From positions 186,001-250,000 of the forward strand of contig NW_026570371.1 in assembly GCF_019649055.1 (NCBI RefSeq): a DNA stretch of 64,000 nt, written 5' to 3'. Below the pieces are notes generated by a model. The model made no database searches. It was not told the DNA's origin and worked only from the letters and a program-made list of their open reading frames with translations. The position numbers and the translations under genes are program-made. This document shows, one piece after another, positions 29,446-42,622 of this stretch. Origin of the DNA: Paramacrobiotus metropolitanus. Lineage: Eukaryota; Tardigrada; Eutardigrada; Parachela; Macrobiotidae. The first letter of the stretch is position 1; each line of letters starts with the position of its first letter.

Positions 29446-29650
29446 TCATGTTCATTCATGTTCATACAAAAAAAAAAGAGGGTGGGGAAAAATAAACAAA
29501 AGAAAGGGGAATTCAGTTCGGCTCCAAACCGGTTCAAATCGGCTCCAAACCGGTTCAATCGGCTCCAAACCGGTTCGACTGAAAACCGGACCGAAACCGA
29601 GCCGAACCGGACCGAAACCGAGTTGACGGTAGACTAGCGGCATATCTTCT
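29446..29650 (-). repeat. Polinton right terminal inverted repeat (205 bp)
   Basis: Reverse complement of 7558-7740 with one additional 21-bp CCGGTT unit and one longer homopolymer. An AATAAA signal for the ARH3-BIR gene lies just inside, at about 29433. Confidence 0.95.
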
Positions 29651-29656
29651 TACTAC
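29651..29656. repeat. Polinton target-site duplication, right copy
   Basis: TACTAC, identical to 7552-7557. Confidence 0.95.
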
Positions 29657-30124
29657 GAACACTTTTTCTATACTTCTATGCAGTAGCAGAAACGTGTGGC
29701 GACGTCTTGTGGGTTTAAAGCATGATTTATGACCATCTTAACAGCTGATCGTCTGCGGTAGAAATTAACAAGTTATATGCTAGTGTAAATGCATCGCGTC
29801 CGATATCAAATTACCAGTAATGGTTGTACGCGACACTAATTACCAACAAATACTGATAAGTTATTGGCAAATATTGCAGAGTCAAAGTACAAAATTAAAA
29901 ATCCCTATCGTAATCAACATTTTTCGCATCGCATCCAAGTGCCGAACACACAACGAGCCTAATGTATTCATAGGTTCGCATAATTATTTACAAATTTGCT
30001 CTTAATCACGCTCCATACTATTTATATACTCGTAGAATCCGATTGCACATTGGTTTACTGTATCCGACATAGTCACATATTTTAACGGTTTAACAAAAGT
30101 TGTATTTGTTCTCAACTGCTCGGT
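29657..30124. other. Intergenic, Polinton to second P450
   Basis: No gene seen. It is the former continuation of the sequence ending at 7557. Confidence 0.5.
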
Positions 30125-33002
30125 ATGTTACAATTTCTGTCTCCCACCACAGCCATTCTTGGCTTAGTCTTGGTCTTCGTAGTATGGTTCTTCACGCCGA
30201 AGAAACCAGCCAAACTTCCGCCTGGACCACCATGTAAGTAGTAATGGCGACATTGTGTTATGCATGGTTGCGCATTTGGCCAGTCGACCATATCCCAAGG
30301 TCATCGTAGGGGGTTAAACGTTGTTTGTGTTTTCTTAATTTTTCCAGTGCCGTATGTTTGTTTGCCATATGCATAGGGAAAAATAAATATGTCCAAATTA
30401 AGTTGCATGTCATTCCTGCGTTAAAGTTGGTTAATCAATGCCTGCATGGTTTTCTAGGTAAACCAATTATCGGCAATTTAGACCGCATTAAGGGTGAAGG
30501 AAACGCTTTGCTGGAGCATCTTACCAACCTAACCGGGCAATATGGAGATAACGGATTGTGCACGCTGTACTTTGGACACCGCGCGAATGTGTTTGTCAAT
30601 AATTACGAGATCATCAAGCAAATGCTGAATGACGACAAGTATGCTGGCCGACCGGAAGGGATGTTCGATATCATATTCAAGCGTAAAGGTCAGACTCATC
30701 TTCGGATGCCTTCATATTAATAAAATTTCGGTATCGAACTTCTTTCTTCTTTCACCACATAAATGTTTATTCGTCAATAGTGTTCGGTAATTTATGACAT
30801 TACATTCGCGCAGTTTGCGAAATTACGGATGCCATACAAAAAAATTTACTATTGATTCTGACACTTTATGTTTCGGTTGACGATATTTATATTGTTTCTT
30901 AAGATATTTGCGTAGAACACCTTTATTTGTATTTGCTTAACTGAGTTTTACTTTCGTTTTATTTTTTTTAGCTTTTTTAGGTTGAATATTTTAGCTATAA
31001 TCCCGTACATAAAATATGCGAATACGTTATCATAATAGTTTTTACATTGCAATTATTTTCCAGGGTTGCTGTTTACGGATGGTGAGCTGTGGAAAGAACA
31101 ACGGCGTTTCGCTCTCTCAACGCTCCGCGATTTCGGTCTTGGGAAAACCTGGCTGCAGGATTTAATTCTCGATGAAGCAAGCGAACTAATCGGCGATTTG
31201 GCAGCTGTTGATGGGCAGCCCATCAATCCCACCAATTACTTGACGCCCAGTGTGTCCAACGTCATTTGCGCCATATCCTACGGACAGCGCTTCAGCCACA
31301 CCGACCAGCGCTTCCGGAAGTTGGCCAACCTGGTCGGCGAGAATGTTAAACTGACCGCTCGATTACGGCTAGTACAGATTTTCCCATTTTTGCGCCATAT
31401 TCCATTTAGCGGCTGGCAGGAAGCCTTCGTGGCTTTGACCACCAATATGCGTCAGGAAGTGGCATTCTTCCGTGAACTGATTCAGGATCATAAAGCACAT
31501 TTGGAAGGAGAATTGCGGGATTATATTCATGCGTACCTGATTGAAATGGACAAACAGAAAACGAATCCGCTGAGCACCTTTACCGGTACGCTTCTACTTT
31601 TTAATATTTTATTTGTTCAGGAAATCTTCGCTCCAAATCAGCCAGGTGTCAATATAAGTGCGAATACAATGAAATTCCGATATTTATTATTGTGTAAAAT
31701 ATTGTGGGATTTTGGGCGCACGGGTTTGATTTTCGCTTTTCATTGTGGGAATGCCTTATATAACAAGTGTATCGTATTTTCTTCCATGCAGAAGACCAAC
31801 TAGAAATGGCAATGCTGAATTTATTTGGGGCCGGTACGGAAACCACCTCGACAACAATGACATGGGCGATTATTTACCTATTAGAAAATCCAGATATTTA
31901 TAAAAAACTTCAGGCTGAGGTCGACGAAGTTTTGCCGGCTGGACAGTATCCCACTTTGGATTTACGCGGTATGATGCTATACATATTCGACCCAAATTTT
32001 TAACATTACGTTAAGTTAAAAACTAAACCTTGACGCAGAGAAATATATGTATATATATAATTTAAAAGTGTGCCACACTATTTTAGATCGACTACCATAT
32101 ATGCAGGCCGTGATCCAGGAAGTACAAAGAATGGCCAATTTAGTCCCGTTTGCCATCCGTTCACCGACGGAAGATGTCAAGATTCACGGCTATGAAATTC
32201 CCGCCGGCACCATCATCACGCCTAATCTGTACGCGGTACACATGGATCCTCAGTATTTTCCGGAACCCCAGCGATTCAATCCGGAGCGATTTCTGGATAA
32301 GGAAGGCAATTTAAAACCGAAAGTCGAAGGGTTTCTGCCGTTTTCTATTGGTAAGGGCGCCTGTGATAGTTTTGAATTTACTTCATGATACGAGAATCTT
32401 ATGAACGTGAACCTGTCGGCGTCCTGTCGACGATATACACGCATTTATACGTCGTGGCCAACACGAGCAAAAATAACATTCAAGCACCTGAACTTAGTGC
32501 AGTGGTATTGTATAACAGACAAACTCGAATTTAGCGCAGAAGGTTACTAAATTGCTGCATATGAATTTGCGAGAGCTGTAACACTGCTTGGCTAATAACT
32601 TTAAATATTTGCTTTTTATATTATTTCTGTATTTCCAGTTCATTGTATTTTGTACACGCCAACTGTAATATAGCCCGCGCAAAAACGAGTTCTTCAGGGT
32701 GACCTTCCATTCACGCTAGAATTTGTTCATCCTAATTATGTCTTGGGTACCACGCCGTAAGAAAATTGTCATTTGTCAGAAGATAAAGCGTGTAACCTAG
32801 CATTATTCGTTTAGGTAAACGCTTTTGCCTGGGAGAGTCGCTGGCCAAAATGGAATTGTTTATTTTCTTTGCCAGTCTGCTGAGCCATTTTACCTTCGAA
32901 CGCGCATCGGGACGTTCTTTCAGCAGTAAGAAATCGGTCTACGGAAATGTGGTCAATTCTCCGGAGTACTTTGAAATAATTTTTGAGAAGCGCCAATATT
33001 AA
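30125..33002 (+). CDS. Cytochrome P450, CYP2 clan, six exons, 496 aa (paralogue of the gene at 2090)
   Basis: Exons 30125-30233, 30458-30688, 31064-31585, 31792-31968, 32087-32350 and 32815-33002 match the first P450 exon for exon in length (109, 231, 522, 177, 264, 188) and phase. Landmarks are the anchor MLQFLSPTTAILGLVLVFVV, hinge LPPGPPC, I-helix GAGTETTSTT, EVQR, FNPERF and haem loop FSIGKRFCLGE. It is an ER haem monooxygenase of unknown substrate. Introns differ in length and sequence, so the duplication is not very recent. The two copies once lay closer, before the Polinton came in. Confidence 0.94.
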
Positions 33003-34012
33003 CTGTTTTTGGGACCCGAAGATTGGCATGTATTTAACTCGAGAGCACGTAGCTTCACGGCAGCATATTTGGATTGCGCAGCATGTATTCCACTTTTCAC
33101 GCGATAATAATATAACATTCCAAGCAAAAACAAACTGCAACAATGAATTATGTTGAATGAAATTATTGGCACACTATTTACTGGCTCATACTGGCACACA
33201 AATTAGTGTTACACTACAGTATTATGGTCATTTCCAATACTGGTTTTCTGAAATTATGTTCGTTCTTGTGCAGATACTGGAGCAGTCAAAGAAAAAATGA
33301 TTTGTGCGATTAAACTTTAACTACTGCTTTACAAAGTGCGATCTACGTGCTGTATCGTTAGTATAAAGGGAACATTGACATGAAGCCATTCATTCCACCA
33401 TGATATTCCAAAAATCTATTGTGCTGTTACTAGTATACTTATTAATAGACACGGGTGGCTACAACTAAACGTTTGAATGCATTAAATTTTATGAAGATTT
33501 TCTACTCTAGTTGAGGACTGGAGGTTCACACTAGAAGGGCACAGAATTTCTTTCTTCATATAACGAGAGAACGCTTTATGTACAACGGGAAATTTATTCC
33601 ACACAAAAAAAACTGGTTTTTATTTCTTCGTTAGTCGTTGTTATAGCTCATTACAACAACATCATTTTATTCTGATTTTGGTCTAAAGGATTGTTTTATT
33701 AGTGCTAGTATACGTTAGGTGGAGTATTAGCGTTAGAGTAGCAGCAGTACTGCACTTTTGGCATACAGTATTTTTGATGTTTTGTTATGCACGACAATAA
33801 AACCTAATATCTTTGAAAACAACATACATAATGCATAAATGGATTAAAATAGAATCTAACCTGTATGAAAAATTGCTTAGAATAAGTCGCGCCATAGATT
33901 GTTTTAAATTATTTGCCAATTTCACCAGCAGTACTAGAACTGCTACGTAAACTTTCTCGATAACTGGCAAGATGTTGTCATGTTTCCCAATTCACCAATA
34001 ATATTTTCTTCT
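33003..34012. other. Intergenic between the second P450 and the DBH-like gene (convergent 3' ends)
   Basis: No gene or structured repeat recognised. Confidence 0.5.
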
Positions 34013-37000
34013 CTACTGGTTTAAAATCCTCCCGCAAGCGTCGGTCTTCGGTGGCAATGGTACCGCCACCCGAACCTGCGGTGCATTGTTCCAGTTTCCC
34101 GGGAATCGATGACCCGACGACATGTTGCACTGCATACTCAGGGGTGTTTCAGCATACAGGTCACGCAGTACGGAGGCTGTCAATGGCGTCCAGCGAATGG
34201 AATGGTAGTTTTCATTCACCGACTTCTCTGGCGCGGTATCGTCGTCATCCAGCGTGCGCATATGTTCAAAGAAGGTCATCAGCGCGTCGGTGTCGATGGA
34301 GCTTTTGCACACTTCCAGGTTGGTACGGGGATAGTAGTGGATGTAGTTGACGCACATCTCGTCCGAGATGGCGTAGCCGCCTAATGTTGCGTTACTACGG
34401 TCGAGTGTCCGGAATTCGCAAGTTGTTAGCAGCTCATCTCCCTAAACATAAAAACCGTGTAATATGTCATCAGACTTGCCACATTGAATTCGAAGTACTT
34501 AACAAATTTTCGTGCTTCTCAAAAACAGAAATACGCTACACGATAACATAAATAAATTTGTTTTGATCCTGCTGTTTGCATTCCATAGTTCCCTAACAAA
34601 TAAATACTGCGAGTATCGTAGCTCATTGGCACTGCTTATGAAAACCGATTCTTCGTTTTGGGGTAATTAGTACTGCGAAAATGTTGTGACATAATTTGGT
34701 AAATGTTTTAAGTTCACAAACCGTCCCTTTTTCAGCGGCATTAAAGGACTACGTACGTTGATTGCCTAGCATAATCGTGGAGTACTTCTAAACATTTCGC
34801 GACAAGTTTTCACTAATGCTCAAAACGTTACAGTCTTACAGGCAAAATAACCACTGGTTTTTTGAGCTTCCTAATTTCTTGAAACATGGTGTTATAGTGA
34901 TTGTCGCGATCCAATTCCGGCAGTTCAACACCGTCGCGAAAGTGTCGCGTCCACACCCGCATGCCGGTAAGATGCGTATGTAGCTGTGACGCGAAAACGT
35001 TTATACCGTCCGGCGGAACCCCCTGCGTTATTCAAAGCTAGCGTTACGGCAAAGAGCATAATGTTTGATTTTAATTCTTGCATATACTCAGCGATATAGA
35101 TACGCAGATCTGTAAACACGTTTACCTTTTCTGTGCATCCAGCAATGCAGTTCCCGCTCAACTGGAAGTGATCCATCCTCGGAGGAATGGCCATTTTGGG
35201 GGTGTACTCCAATCCCAGTTCGATGCATCCGGCATCGAAAGGTCGCAGTTGTGTGGTATAGTAAAAGCGTATCCCCGAGGAATCTATCCGCCCGGCTGTC
35301 TCTTCGGGGTTATTGTAATGCATCTCGATACGGACGTAGGGAGAGAATTCCCGGCCGCCGATCGGATAACCGGCTTCCGGTGGATACCGCAACGGTGGCG
35401 CCCCCATGGCCCACGCCCCGATGACGCGCTTGCAGTAATCCATGTCTTTAGGCGCCGAACCGTCATCGCAGTCACCCTCCCATTCGCTGATGTGGATGCC
35501 GGTTGGGATTTCGCAGTGGAAAACTTCGATATGGTGGACCAAGTCTTCGTTACCTTCTTGAATGGCCGATTCATACTGCCGAAATTGATAGAAATGTATG
35601 ACAGCTACTCTTACTTACAAAATGGAGCTAAAAATTGGTAAATAGTATTTTGAATAACATGTACGAATATTAGAAATAAAATATTAATAATAGTGGTAAT
35701 TATAATTTATACGAGTACTATACAGAAAATTATAATAGTACTAATACATAAAAATATAATGTGCGTAGGTAAAAACAGATGTATCTGTACTCGTACACTA
35801 TCAAACAAATGCAGTTTCTTGCACATGAGATGACACTATTCGCGCTACAGAAGCAAAATGATACAGAATACAGCGAATATCTTGGAGAACTGGTATGCAC
35901 CGGGCGGTTGAAATTCGCTTTACGATTATGCTTTTGGTGACTTAAAATATATACGTTATCAGTTTAAAACCGGAATTTGTTATACTTCGATATCCATTTT
36001 TGTTTTAGAAAACTTAACGCTGGTCCACTACTAGCACTATCCAAGTTGACATGAAATTGTGCTATTGTTTAGTCTGAGCTCTACCTGAATAATGTGATGC
36101 TTGGTGTTGAGATGTGGGAGCTTTTTAATGACGCACCAGTACGTTGTCTCCCGTGCCGGTACCTTCACGCGATCGGACAATACTTCCATGATTTGTACAT
36201 CACGCATGCCGGCAATATCCGTTTCATCATCGGCCGGAGCAGGATACGGCGGAAACATGCTCATACGCAGCATACTTTTGTACAACTTCTTTTTATTATC
36301 CTTAATGTTCAGTCCGTCCACCGACCGGATGTGCCCGGGTCCAATTAGAGCGAGTAAGTGCGTCGTACCTTCCTGCATAACCAGATACAGCTACATGTCC
36401 GTTGGCTGATTTCCACAAGTCGAATAACAGAAATATGCGGCGAAACTTACGTAAAAAGCATTTCGCAGATTGAATGGTCTATTCGCATATGAAGTTCATA
36501 AAAACAAATATATGATTCATATGGAGAAAATATCACCAAAATTAGGTTAAGTGATGAGCACAGGCGCAATCGAAACCTATCTATGTACCTGTATTCATCG
36601 AACCATGTTTTTGTAAACAATACACCAAAACTGACACGCAAAACAAATAACTGCACAATAAAATCAATACAGCAATAAACAAACCCGGTTGGATAATCGC
36701 TTAAGCTGTAGTGCCACATGAAAACGTTTCACTTGTTAACACGGCGTAGTACAGTGGATATAGGTATCGAACAACTCTGTCCTAACGTAAAGCGAATAAC
36801 ATTACTAATATTTAATTTTTCCTAACCCTGGAACGCGCAAAAATTTCGGTTGTCATCAGACACCAGCTCACCTCGTATTGATAATCGTTTTTATCGCAGG
36901 ATGTTCTTGGGCGAACGAACCTCCATACTGTCTCGTACTGGGTTTGGTTGACCGACTGCAGTTGGCAGTCTTGTTGCTGGTCAACACGCATAATTTCCTT

Positions 37001-37264
37001 ACTATCGGTGTACGTATCCGTCACATGTTGTCGTCCCCACAAATCCGTCCACAGTACACAAAAATCAGCGGATGCAAAGTCACCATAGTCCGATGCACCT
37101 ACCGCCATCCATGACCGCGGTGTGACACGTGCCCGTACTTCAAAGGCGATTATAGCGTCATTATAATTCCAGGATAATGTTAAACGGTGTTTTTCGATTT
37201 CCACGGAAAACGGCAGTGCCGAAACTTTTCCCAGTAGAAGGAAAAGCATCAATATAAAAATCAT
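34013..37264 (-). CDS. DBH-like copper monooxygenase (MOXD1 / tyramine beta-hydroxylase family), five exons, 580 aa
   Basis: Exons 37264-36872, 36372-36085, 35575-35126, 35022-34840 and 34441-34013 join in phase 0. A signal peptide (MIFILMLFLLLGKVSA) leads into a DOMON domain (LSWNYNDAIIAFEVRAR, WMAVGASDYG). The two copper domains follow: KHHII and VHHIEVFHC for the CuH site, HYNNP, FASQLHTHLTG with the His-x-His of CuM, and EEMCVNYIHYYP-type SDEMCVNYIHYYP supplying the methionine. These enzymes hydroxylate the beta carbon of phenethylamines (dopamine, tyramine) in the secretory pathway, using copper and ascorbate. Whether it makes octopamine or belongs to the MOXD1 branch is not decidable here. 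Length and motifs look complete. Confidence 0.93.
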
Positions 37265-39212
37265 GTTTAATTATTAGCGTGTGTAATAGAATGTACCGTG
37301 TTCGGCGAACGAATTAAAATTGGTTACTGGTACAAGAATGTGTACAATTACTGCACAGTCTAACTGTACACACGACCGAATAAGGGCCCACGTACAATTA
37401 TAATTGCGTGACCTTTTATTGAACGATAGCCGATATGAATGAGCCAACGCGATATTGTTCACATTTTTTATACATATACGTTGATCCCTTTTTCTTTCCG
37501 GTTTGGCGTTTGATTGTTAACGACTGTCAGACGCATCTGTCTGTCTGCGCTCTTTGTATGTGCGGATGACGCGCGCTATTTTTACGTGTTGGTCTAACGA
37601 GTTGGCTATTTTACTGCGGGTCCATATATCAATTATGGATAAGAATGTTCAAGTGTTGTATACAATTAAAAAGCGTTATGATGAGATGGGACTTGAAAGC
37701 GGTCTCATACGGGACAAAATGGATGTATCAATTTTCAAAGGTTATGACTGTCGAAAGGCTGTTAGATGCCGTCACTTCCAGGCCGATATTGGAGCGAAAT
37801 ATGTCAGCACGTTCGAATCCGTGATATGTACCGTAGATGCGCTCATTTTACACTTTACTGTATCGTAAAATCTATTTATATGACTTCAAGCCTACTGTTC
37901 ACTGGAATTCCATGACGCAGTCACAAAAAAAATCCTAAAATAAATAATTCTTCAGTTTACAGAAGGTGCAACTAATTATAATGCGGGATTACGGTATCTA
38001 GTTTCAGCCGAATTTTATTTATTCGTTTTGAATTTGGAAATGTAACCTAATTAAGCTTACTTACTCGCGGTAACAGCAGTAACATTGTCGGCGCGTATAC
38101 TAGATGATGTCAGCGCGTATACTATACGCGTCGGCGCGTGTACTAGATGATGTGTACGTGTCGGTGAGCACTGGCTAATTTCATCAACGACGAACCTCTG
38201 CAGATTCATAATTTAGTCGTAAATTTCCTATTAATAGTTAAAAATGGTACTGACCTACAGTATCTGTACGCGCTATGCAGTTATGCAAATTATGCCGCAC
38301 CTCAGAATGTAACAATCTTGGTTATAAAACGGCTTAAAAGCCTATCTGCTGCTGTAGATGCAATTAATTCTGCGTAAAATCCGTGCGATTATAATTTTCG
38401 TAACAGCAGAAGTAATTTGTGGTATTAGAACTGTCGCGTATATGTAAGAATATGGGTAAATTATTTGATAGTTTCTGCAGTTTTGCTAAAGTAGATGTGG
38501 ACATGTGGCTGTGATTCGGTTTTACCAATAAAACCAAACAGTTTTCTATTTTTGTTACCCTAAAGTTTGCGGTTTGCTAATTTCCTGCTGTTACACGTGT
38601 ACTTTGGATAAGTATGCTTACAAATCCAAAGTTTTACTTGGAAATTAAAGCTCCCGATCTCATTATGCATGACGGCCATTTGCTGGATTTTTATTTAGGA
38701 TGATGGCTATTGCGTTAAATATTTTCAACGTTGAGTTAACGCGTTGTCCATACACTGATTATCTAATTAAAACCACATAGGACTTTTTGCCGGCATTATC
38801 CCAGTGTGCTGTTTCCGCAAATAGAACCCCGTTCCAGAAAATTCGTTGCATTTATTTAGCCGACACGCATATTAAAATCCTATCACTTCACAGCGGGACT
38901 TAAATAGGAACATTGCATATAATGTCTATCAAAAGCACGGTGTGCATAAAGTACAGATATTGTGCAGAATTGTACAAACGAAATTGGCAAACGTTATTTG
39001 TGTGCAGAGTTTTAGCGAGAAAATAAATTAGGCAATAAAAATAATTCTGTGCAGGTGTATTTTCAATCAACTGAGGCCAACGGGAAATGAGTTTTCACAG
39101 TTTATGTCCAGATCAATTTCCTTTGTCTTAGTTTAGCTGCGCGTAGGAACAGTCGGAAAAACGGTTTGAATGACACACTCAGTTCATTTCCTTCCTTTGG
39201 TTTGCAGGCCGA
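37265..39212. other. Intergenic between the DBH-like gene and the DH31 gene
   Basis: Apart from the small tandem repeat at 38088-38151, nothing convincing. A 104-codon open frame at 37554-37868 shows no domain. Confidence 0.5.
38088..38151 (+). repeat. Three-copy 21-22 bp tandem repeat
   Basis: Units begin TCGGCGCGTATACTAGATG, TCAGCGCGTATACTATACG and TCGGCGCGTGTACTAGATG. Confidence 0.7.
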
Positions 39213-42200
39213 TTATTCGGCTGACCGGCGCCTCCGTCCGGGACCTGTAAATACATGGCTCGTTAAATTCATTTCTACTTGACCTTAATTTTGCATTAAT
39301 TTTATTGGATTTTTCTCATAAATATTTTTGTACCTGACATTCTATTTAATTTTGCATTTGCAAATTTAAAAACGTGGTCGTTGGAGAATCAGTACCAAAA
39401 TATTGAACTGATATTTCGCAAAAATTAGAATCTTCTTCTACGTTAATACAGATTAAGATAATACAGATACTTCAAAAATAATTAATTGCGGCATATACGA
39501 CAAAGAGTGTGCGGCTTTGGATTACGTCTTTTCTTATCTAACAGAAGCCAAAGGTCACGTTAATTTGTGGAAGTCGTAAAGAATTAGAAGATCGCTGATT
39601 AAAAGTGCTTTCTCGACCGTGCTTCGCTTCATTGCTCCTCTCTCACTCTTCCCGGTGGCGTTGTGACCGGCACGAGTTGATCTCATGACTTAATCGGACC
39701 GGATCAGGCGAATGTGCACACACCTGCCTTTTCGGAAAGGTTTATCCCAGTTAGGACTTCATCAATTAATCACTAACTTCCATAACGCGTAATATGCGGG
39801 CTACCGAACGCGCCTACGTACAGAGCGTGGTAACGTGAGCCCCACTAGGAATCAGACGCGCGGGAAATGGAAAACAGAAATATTTATCGCCAGCAGCCCA
39901 TATGTTTCTCCGTAAAAAATTTGCCGAACCCTTTGCGGATGAGTGAACCGTGTCTCAGTAATTTGGCTTTCCATTATCTCATTATAGCCATATTTTTTAT
40001 GCATTTTTACCTTTCATTATGGTAGGATATTGCTCACTATATTTTTTAAAAAAATGTTGGAAAAGAAGAGAAAAAATAATGGCGCTCGAAATCGCTAGCT
40101 TCAAATCATTTTATGTCGTCCTTTACTGACTAAAAAATGTTATTGAGCTAGCAAAGCCTGGATTGCATTATAGACTAATATAATCTGCTTTTACCTGATG
40201 GGCTTTCCGTGTCCAGGAGAGCGGCACCGTAACTGGCCAATCGTGCACCGGAATGTCCGCGCCCAAATCCCATATCCACCTTGGGCAAGCGGGCAACATT
40301 CCGCTTCACACCATATGGATAGTCTTCAAGGGAAAAGCGTTTCTCCGCAGACCTGCAAATAAATTTCTTAGTGCAAATGTTGTTTAGGATCTCAATAAAT
40401 ATTTAACTATACAAAATTAGCTGTAATGTTGGTACACTTTTACAACTTTGAATTATTCAGCTGGTTGCGCCCTAAAGTAGTTGTATTTGTACAATTTTTT
40501 TATTCTTCTGTTATATTTTACCAACATATTAATACGTAATAAATATACTCATTGTTCAGTTAAGTATTAGGATGTAGTACGTAATTATTATGTAACAACA
40601 GAACGTATTAATTAATTATGACGTTAATTTACTGCGTGCATTTAAGCAGACATTTTTCACAATTGAAACAGCGTAATGAAGTACATAATATAAGTTTTGA
40701 CAAGAAAACATATTCTCTCGGCATACGATTGACGTAGTACTAGTGTAATGTAACCCATTTTCTTTTAATTTGTGCCCATTAAACACTAAAATAATCGACG
40801 TATACGATGGCGTTGGCAAAGTAAAAAGTAATAAAATAACAATGAAGGCCCCTCCTCCGATCATAAGACGGTCTAATGAAGTACTTAGCAGCTGCTAGGA
40901 GTGTCGATGTGCCGGGTCTCCGCACGTTCCCTTTGTTAATGGGATATTCAACCCACTTATATCAACAGACGCCAGTACTCCCTGCTCATTACTTTCTCAC
41001 AATATTTGCTTTTCTTTTAGGACGAAAGGCAGTAGGAATCGTGACAAGAAACCGTAAAATGTCTGACCGGAAGCGGTACTTCTGAGAATGTTTTTCATAC
41101 TCGAGCATCAGCTTAGTTTTTTAATATTATTTTCAAAACAACGTTTGTGTGCTTTTGTTGACAACGAAGTTAGACAACAAAGTCTGGGGTTCGGTGGCCA
41201 CGTTGTGATGCTTTATAGTACTAACATAGCAACTCCGGTTTTCATTACAGACAGGATGATATTATAGTGTTGTTAAAAACATATAAACCGCCACAACTAC
41301 ACTACTACCGGTGTAATAGGTAGATATGATCCATTTCACAAATGCAATTTGTTTTGTCAATAAATTACGGTAAATTCCCGCTACCGCTCCGTCGCCGACG
41401 CAAAAGAGTGCAGAAAATAGTGTAATAATATTTGCACGCCGTATTCAATGTACACCTTCGCTCGTGCACGCACTAGTATCCCGTACGGATGCAAAAATAT
41501 TATTAGTAGCTGCGCGGTAAAAATGTGTCATACTCAGACTATTTCGGAAGTCTGAATACCGGCGTCTCACGTGCAACATCCGCCCAGCGTACGCATGTGT
41601 GCGCATTGCGGTTGTGTGTTTATGTTATGACTGCGCAAATCTAATTGAGCGTTACGGCGTAGAAAACGCGCGGTTTGTTGTTTATGATGAGGTGAGCATA
41701 ATAAACTAAATTATCGACTGGCTGATGCAATCATCACCAATAATTTTATCAAAATTTCTTTACGGATATTTTTCCCCAGGCAGGCAGGCTACTTCATTGA
41801 ACGGAAATAAGGTTGCGTGAAGAACCGGAATTAGTATAATACAGTGTTTACTTTGGTAAAGATAAGCAGTATTTTTGTGATTGTAGAATGCATGAATGTT
41901 GCAAAATTATTAACGATATTTGCATTACTTGATAAAGACTCGCATAACGGCTATTACGAAATGATAAAGACGGCAGTTATTAATTAAGATATTATTTTTT
42001 AACATTATAATTATTCATTAAATAAAATATTTCACTGAGTACTGGTTTGATTTACGTAAGCAAGGCAATAACAATACGGTTTATTCAGTAAGCCAACGGT
42101 TACATTGTGCTGATTAACTAATTAATGATTCTTCGATTGCGTTATTTGGAAACGTATTTATGGTGGCTTTTAATGCTTACAGTGTATCAGCTGGACCATT

Positions 42201-42622
42201 GTCGTAACCCAGATTCCGCAAATCGCCGGTTAGATCCAAATCTCCGTCGGCAAGAGCTGGCGATTTGTCAAATAGCCTATAAAGCAATCGTGTTGGTGAT
42301 TCCCACAAATCAACACCCAGTGTCAATCGGAAGTACAGAGTGTAATGCTTTATACGGTTCAAGGTCGATGACTGAATGCATGTAATTACCGACGCTCAAT
42401 GTAATTTCGTTCTCGCAAAATTGGCGCCGACTTAATCACCAGTTTCCTCACACTTTAAATAGGAATAAATAAAAGTGCACACATGGAATATTTTGAGAAA
42501 TGCAAAGGCCACAAAAGGGCTAAACTGTACCTGTAATATCCGAAAGGAACGCCGGCGACGTGGGTCAGGGCAACACAGAGCATACCAAACGATAGAAAGC
42601 ATAGCACGCTGGTCGACTGCAT
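39213..42622 (-). CDS. DH31 (calcitonin-like diuretic hormone) precursor, four exons, 125 aa
   Basis: Exons 42622-42531, 42276-42181, 40352-40195 and 39244-39213 join in phase with GT-AG borders. The first encodes a signal peptide (MQSTSVLCFLSFGMLCVALT). The second is an acidic spacer. The third has two dibasic KR sites and then VDMGFGRGHSGARLASYGAA, which aligns with the DH31 core V-D-x-G-x-x-R-G-x-S-G. The fourth supplies the end: the peptide closes SGP followed by GRRRR, the amidation and cleavage signal for a C-terminal Pro-amide, the DH31 hallmark. The mature peptide is about 30 residues if cut at the single Lys before VDM, or 37 if cut only at KR. The middle differs from insect DH31. 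It acts through a class B GPCR on fluid balance and gut movement in other protostomes. Confidence 0.83.

Larger units (their letters stand above)
7558..29650. mobile_element. Polinton/Maverick element, near-complete fossil (about 22.1 kb)
   Basis: The element starts with AG and ends with CT, has terminal inverted repeats of 183 and 205 bp and sits in a 6-bp TACTAC duplication between the YWTD gene and the second P450. It carries the family's core: protein-primed DNA polymerase B (+), integrase, ATPase, protease, major capsid, penton-like minor capsid and small virion-type genes (all minus), plus accessory genes at both ends. The terminal repeats show no base substitutions between copies that I can find, so insertion is recent in evolutionary terms. 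It looks nearly whole, with about one obvious break. Accessory content (IAP, LxCxE-type early proteins, a TBP homologue, an ARH3-BIR fusion) resembles that of animal adintovirus-like Polintons but is richer. Confidence 0.97.

Noticed and set aside
37554-37868. 104-codon frame upstream of the DBH-like gene
   Set aside because: No domain, no promoter or splice support.
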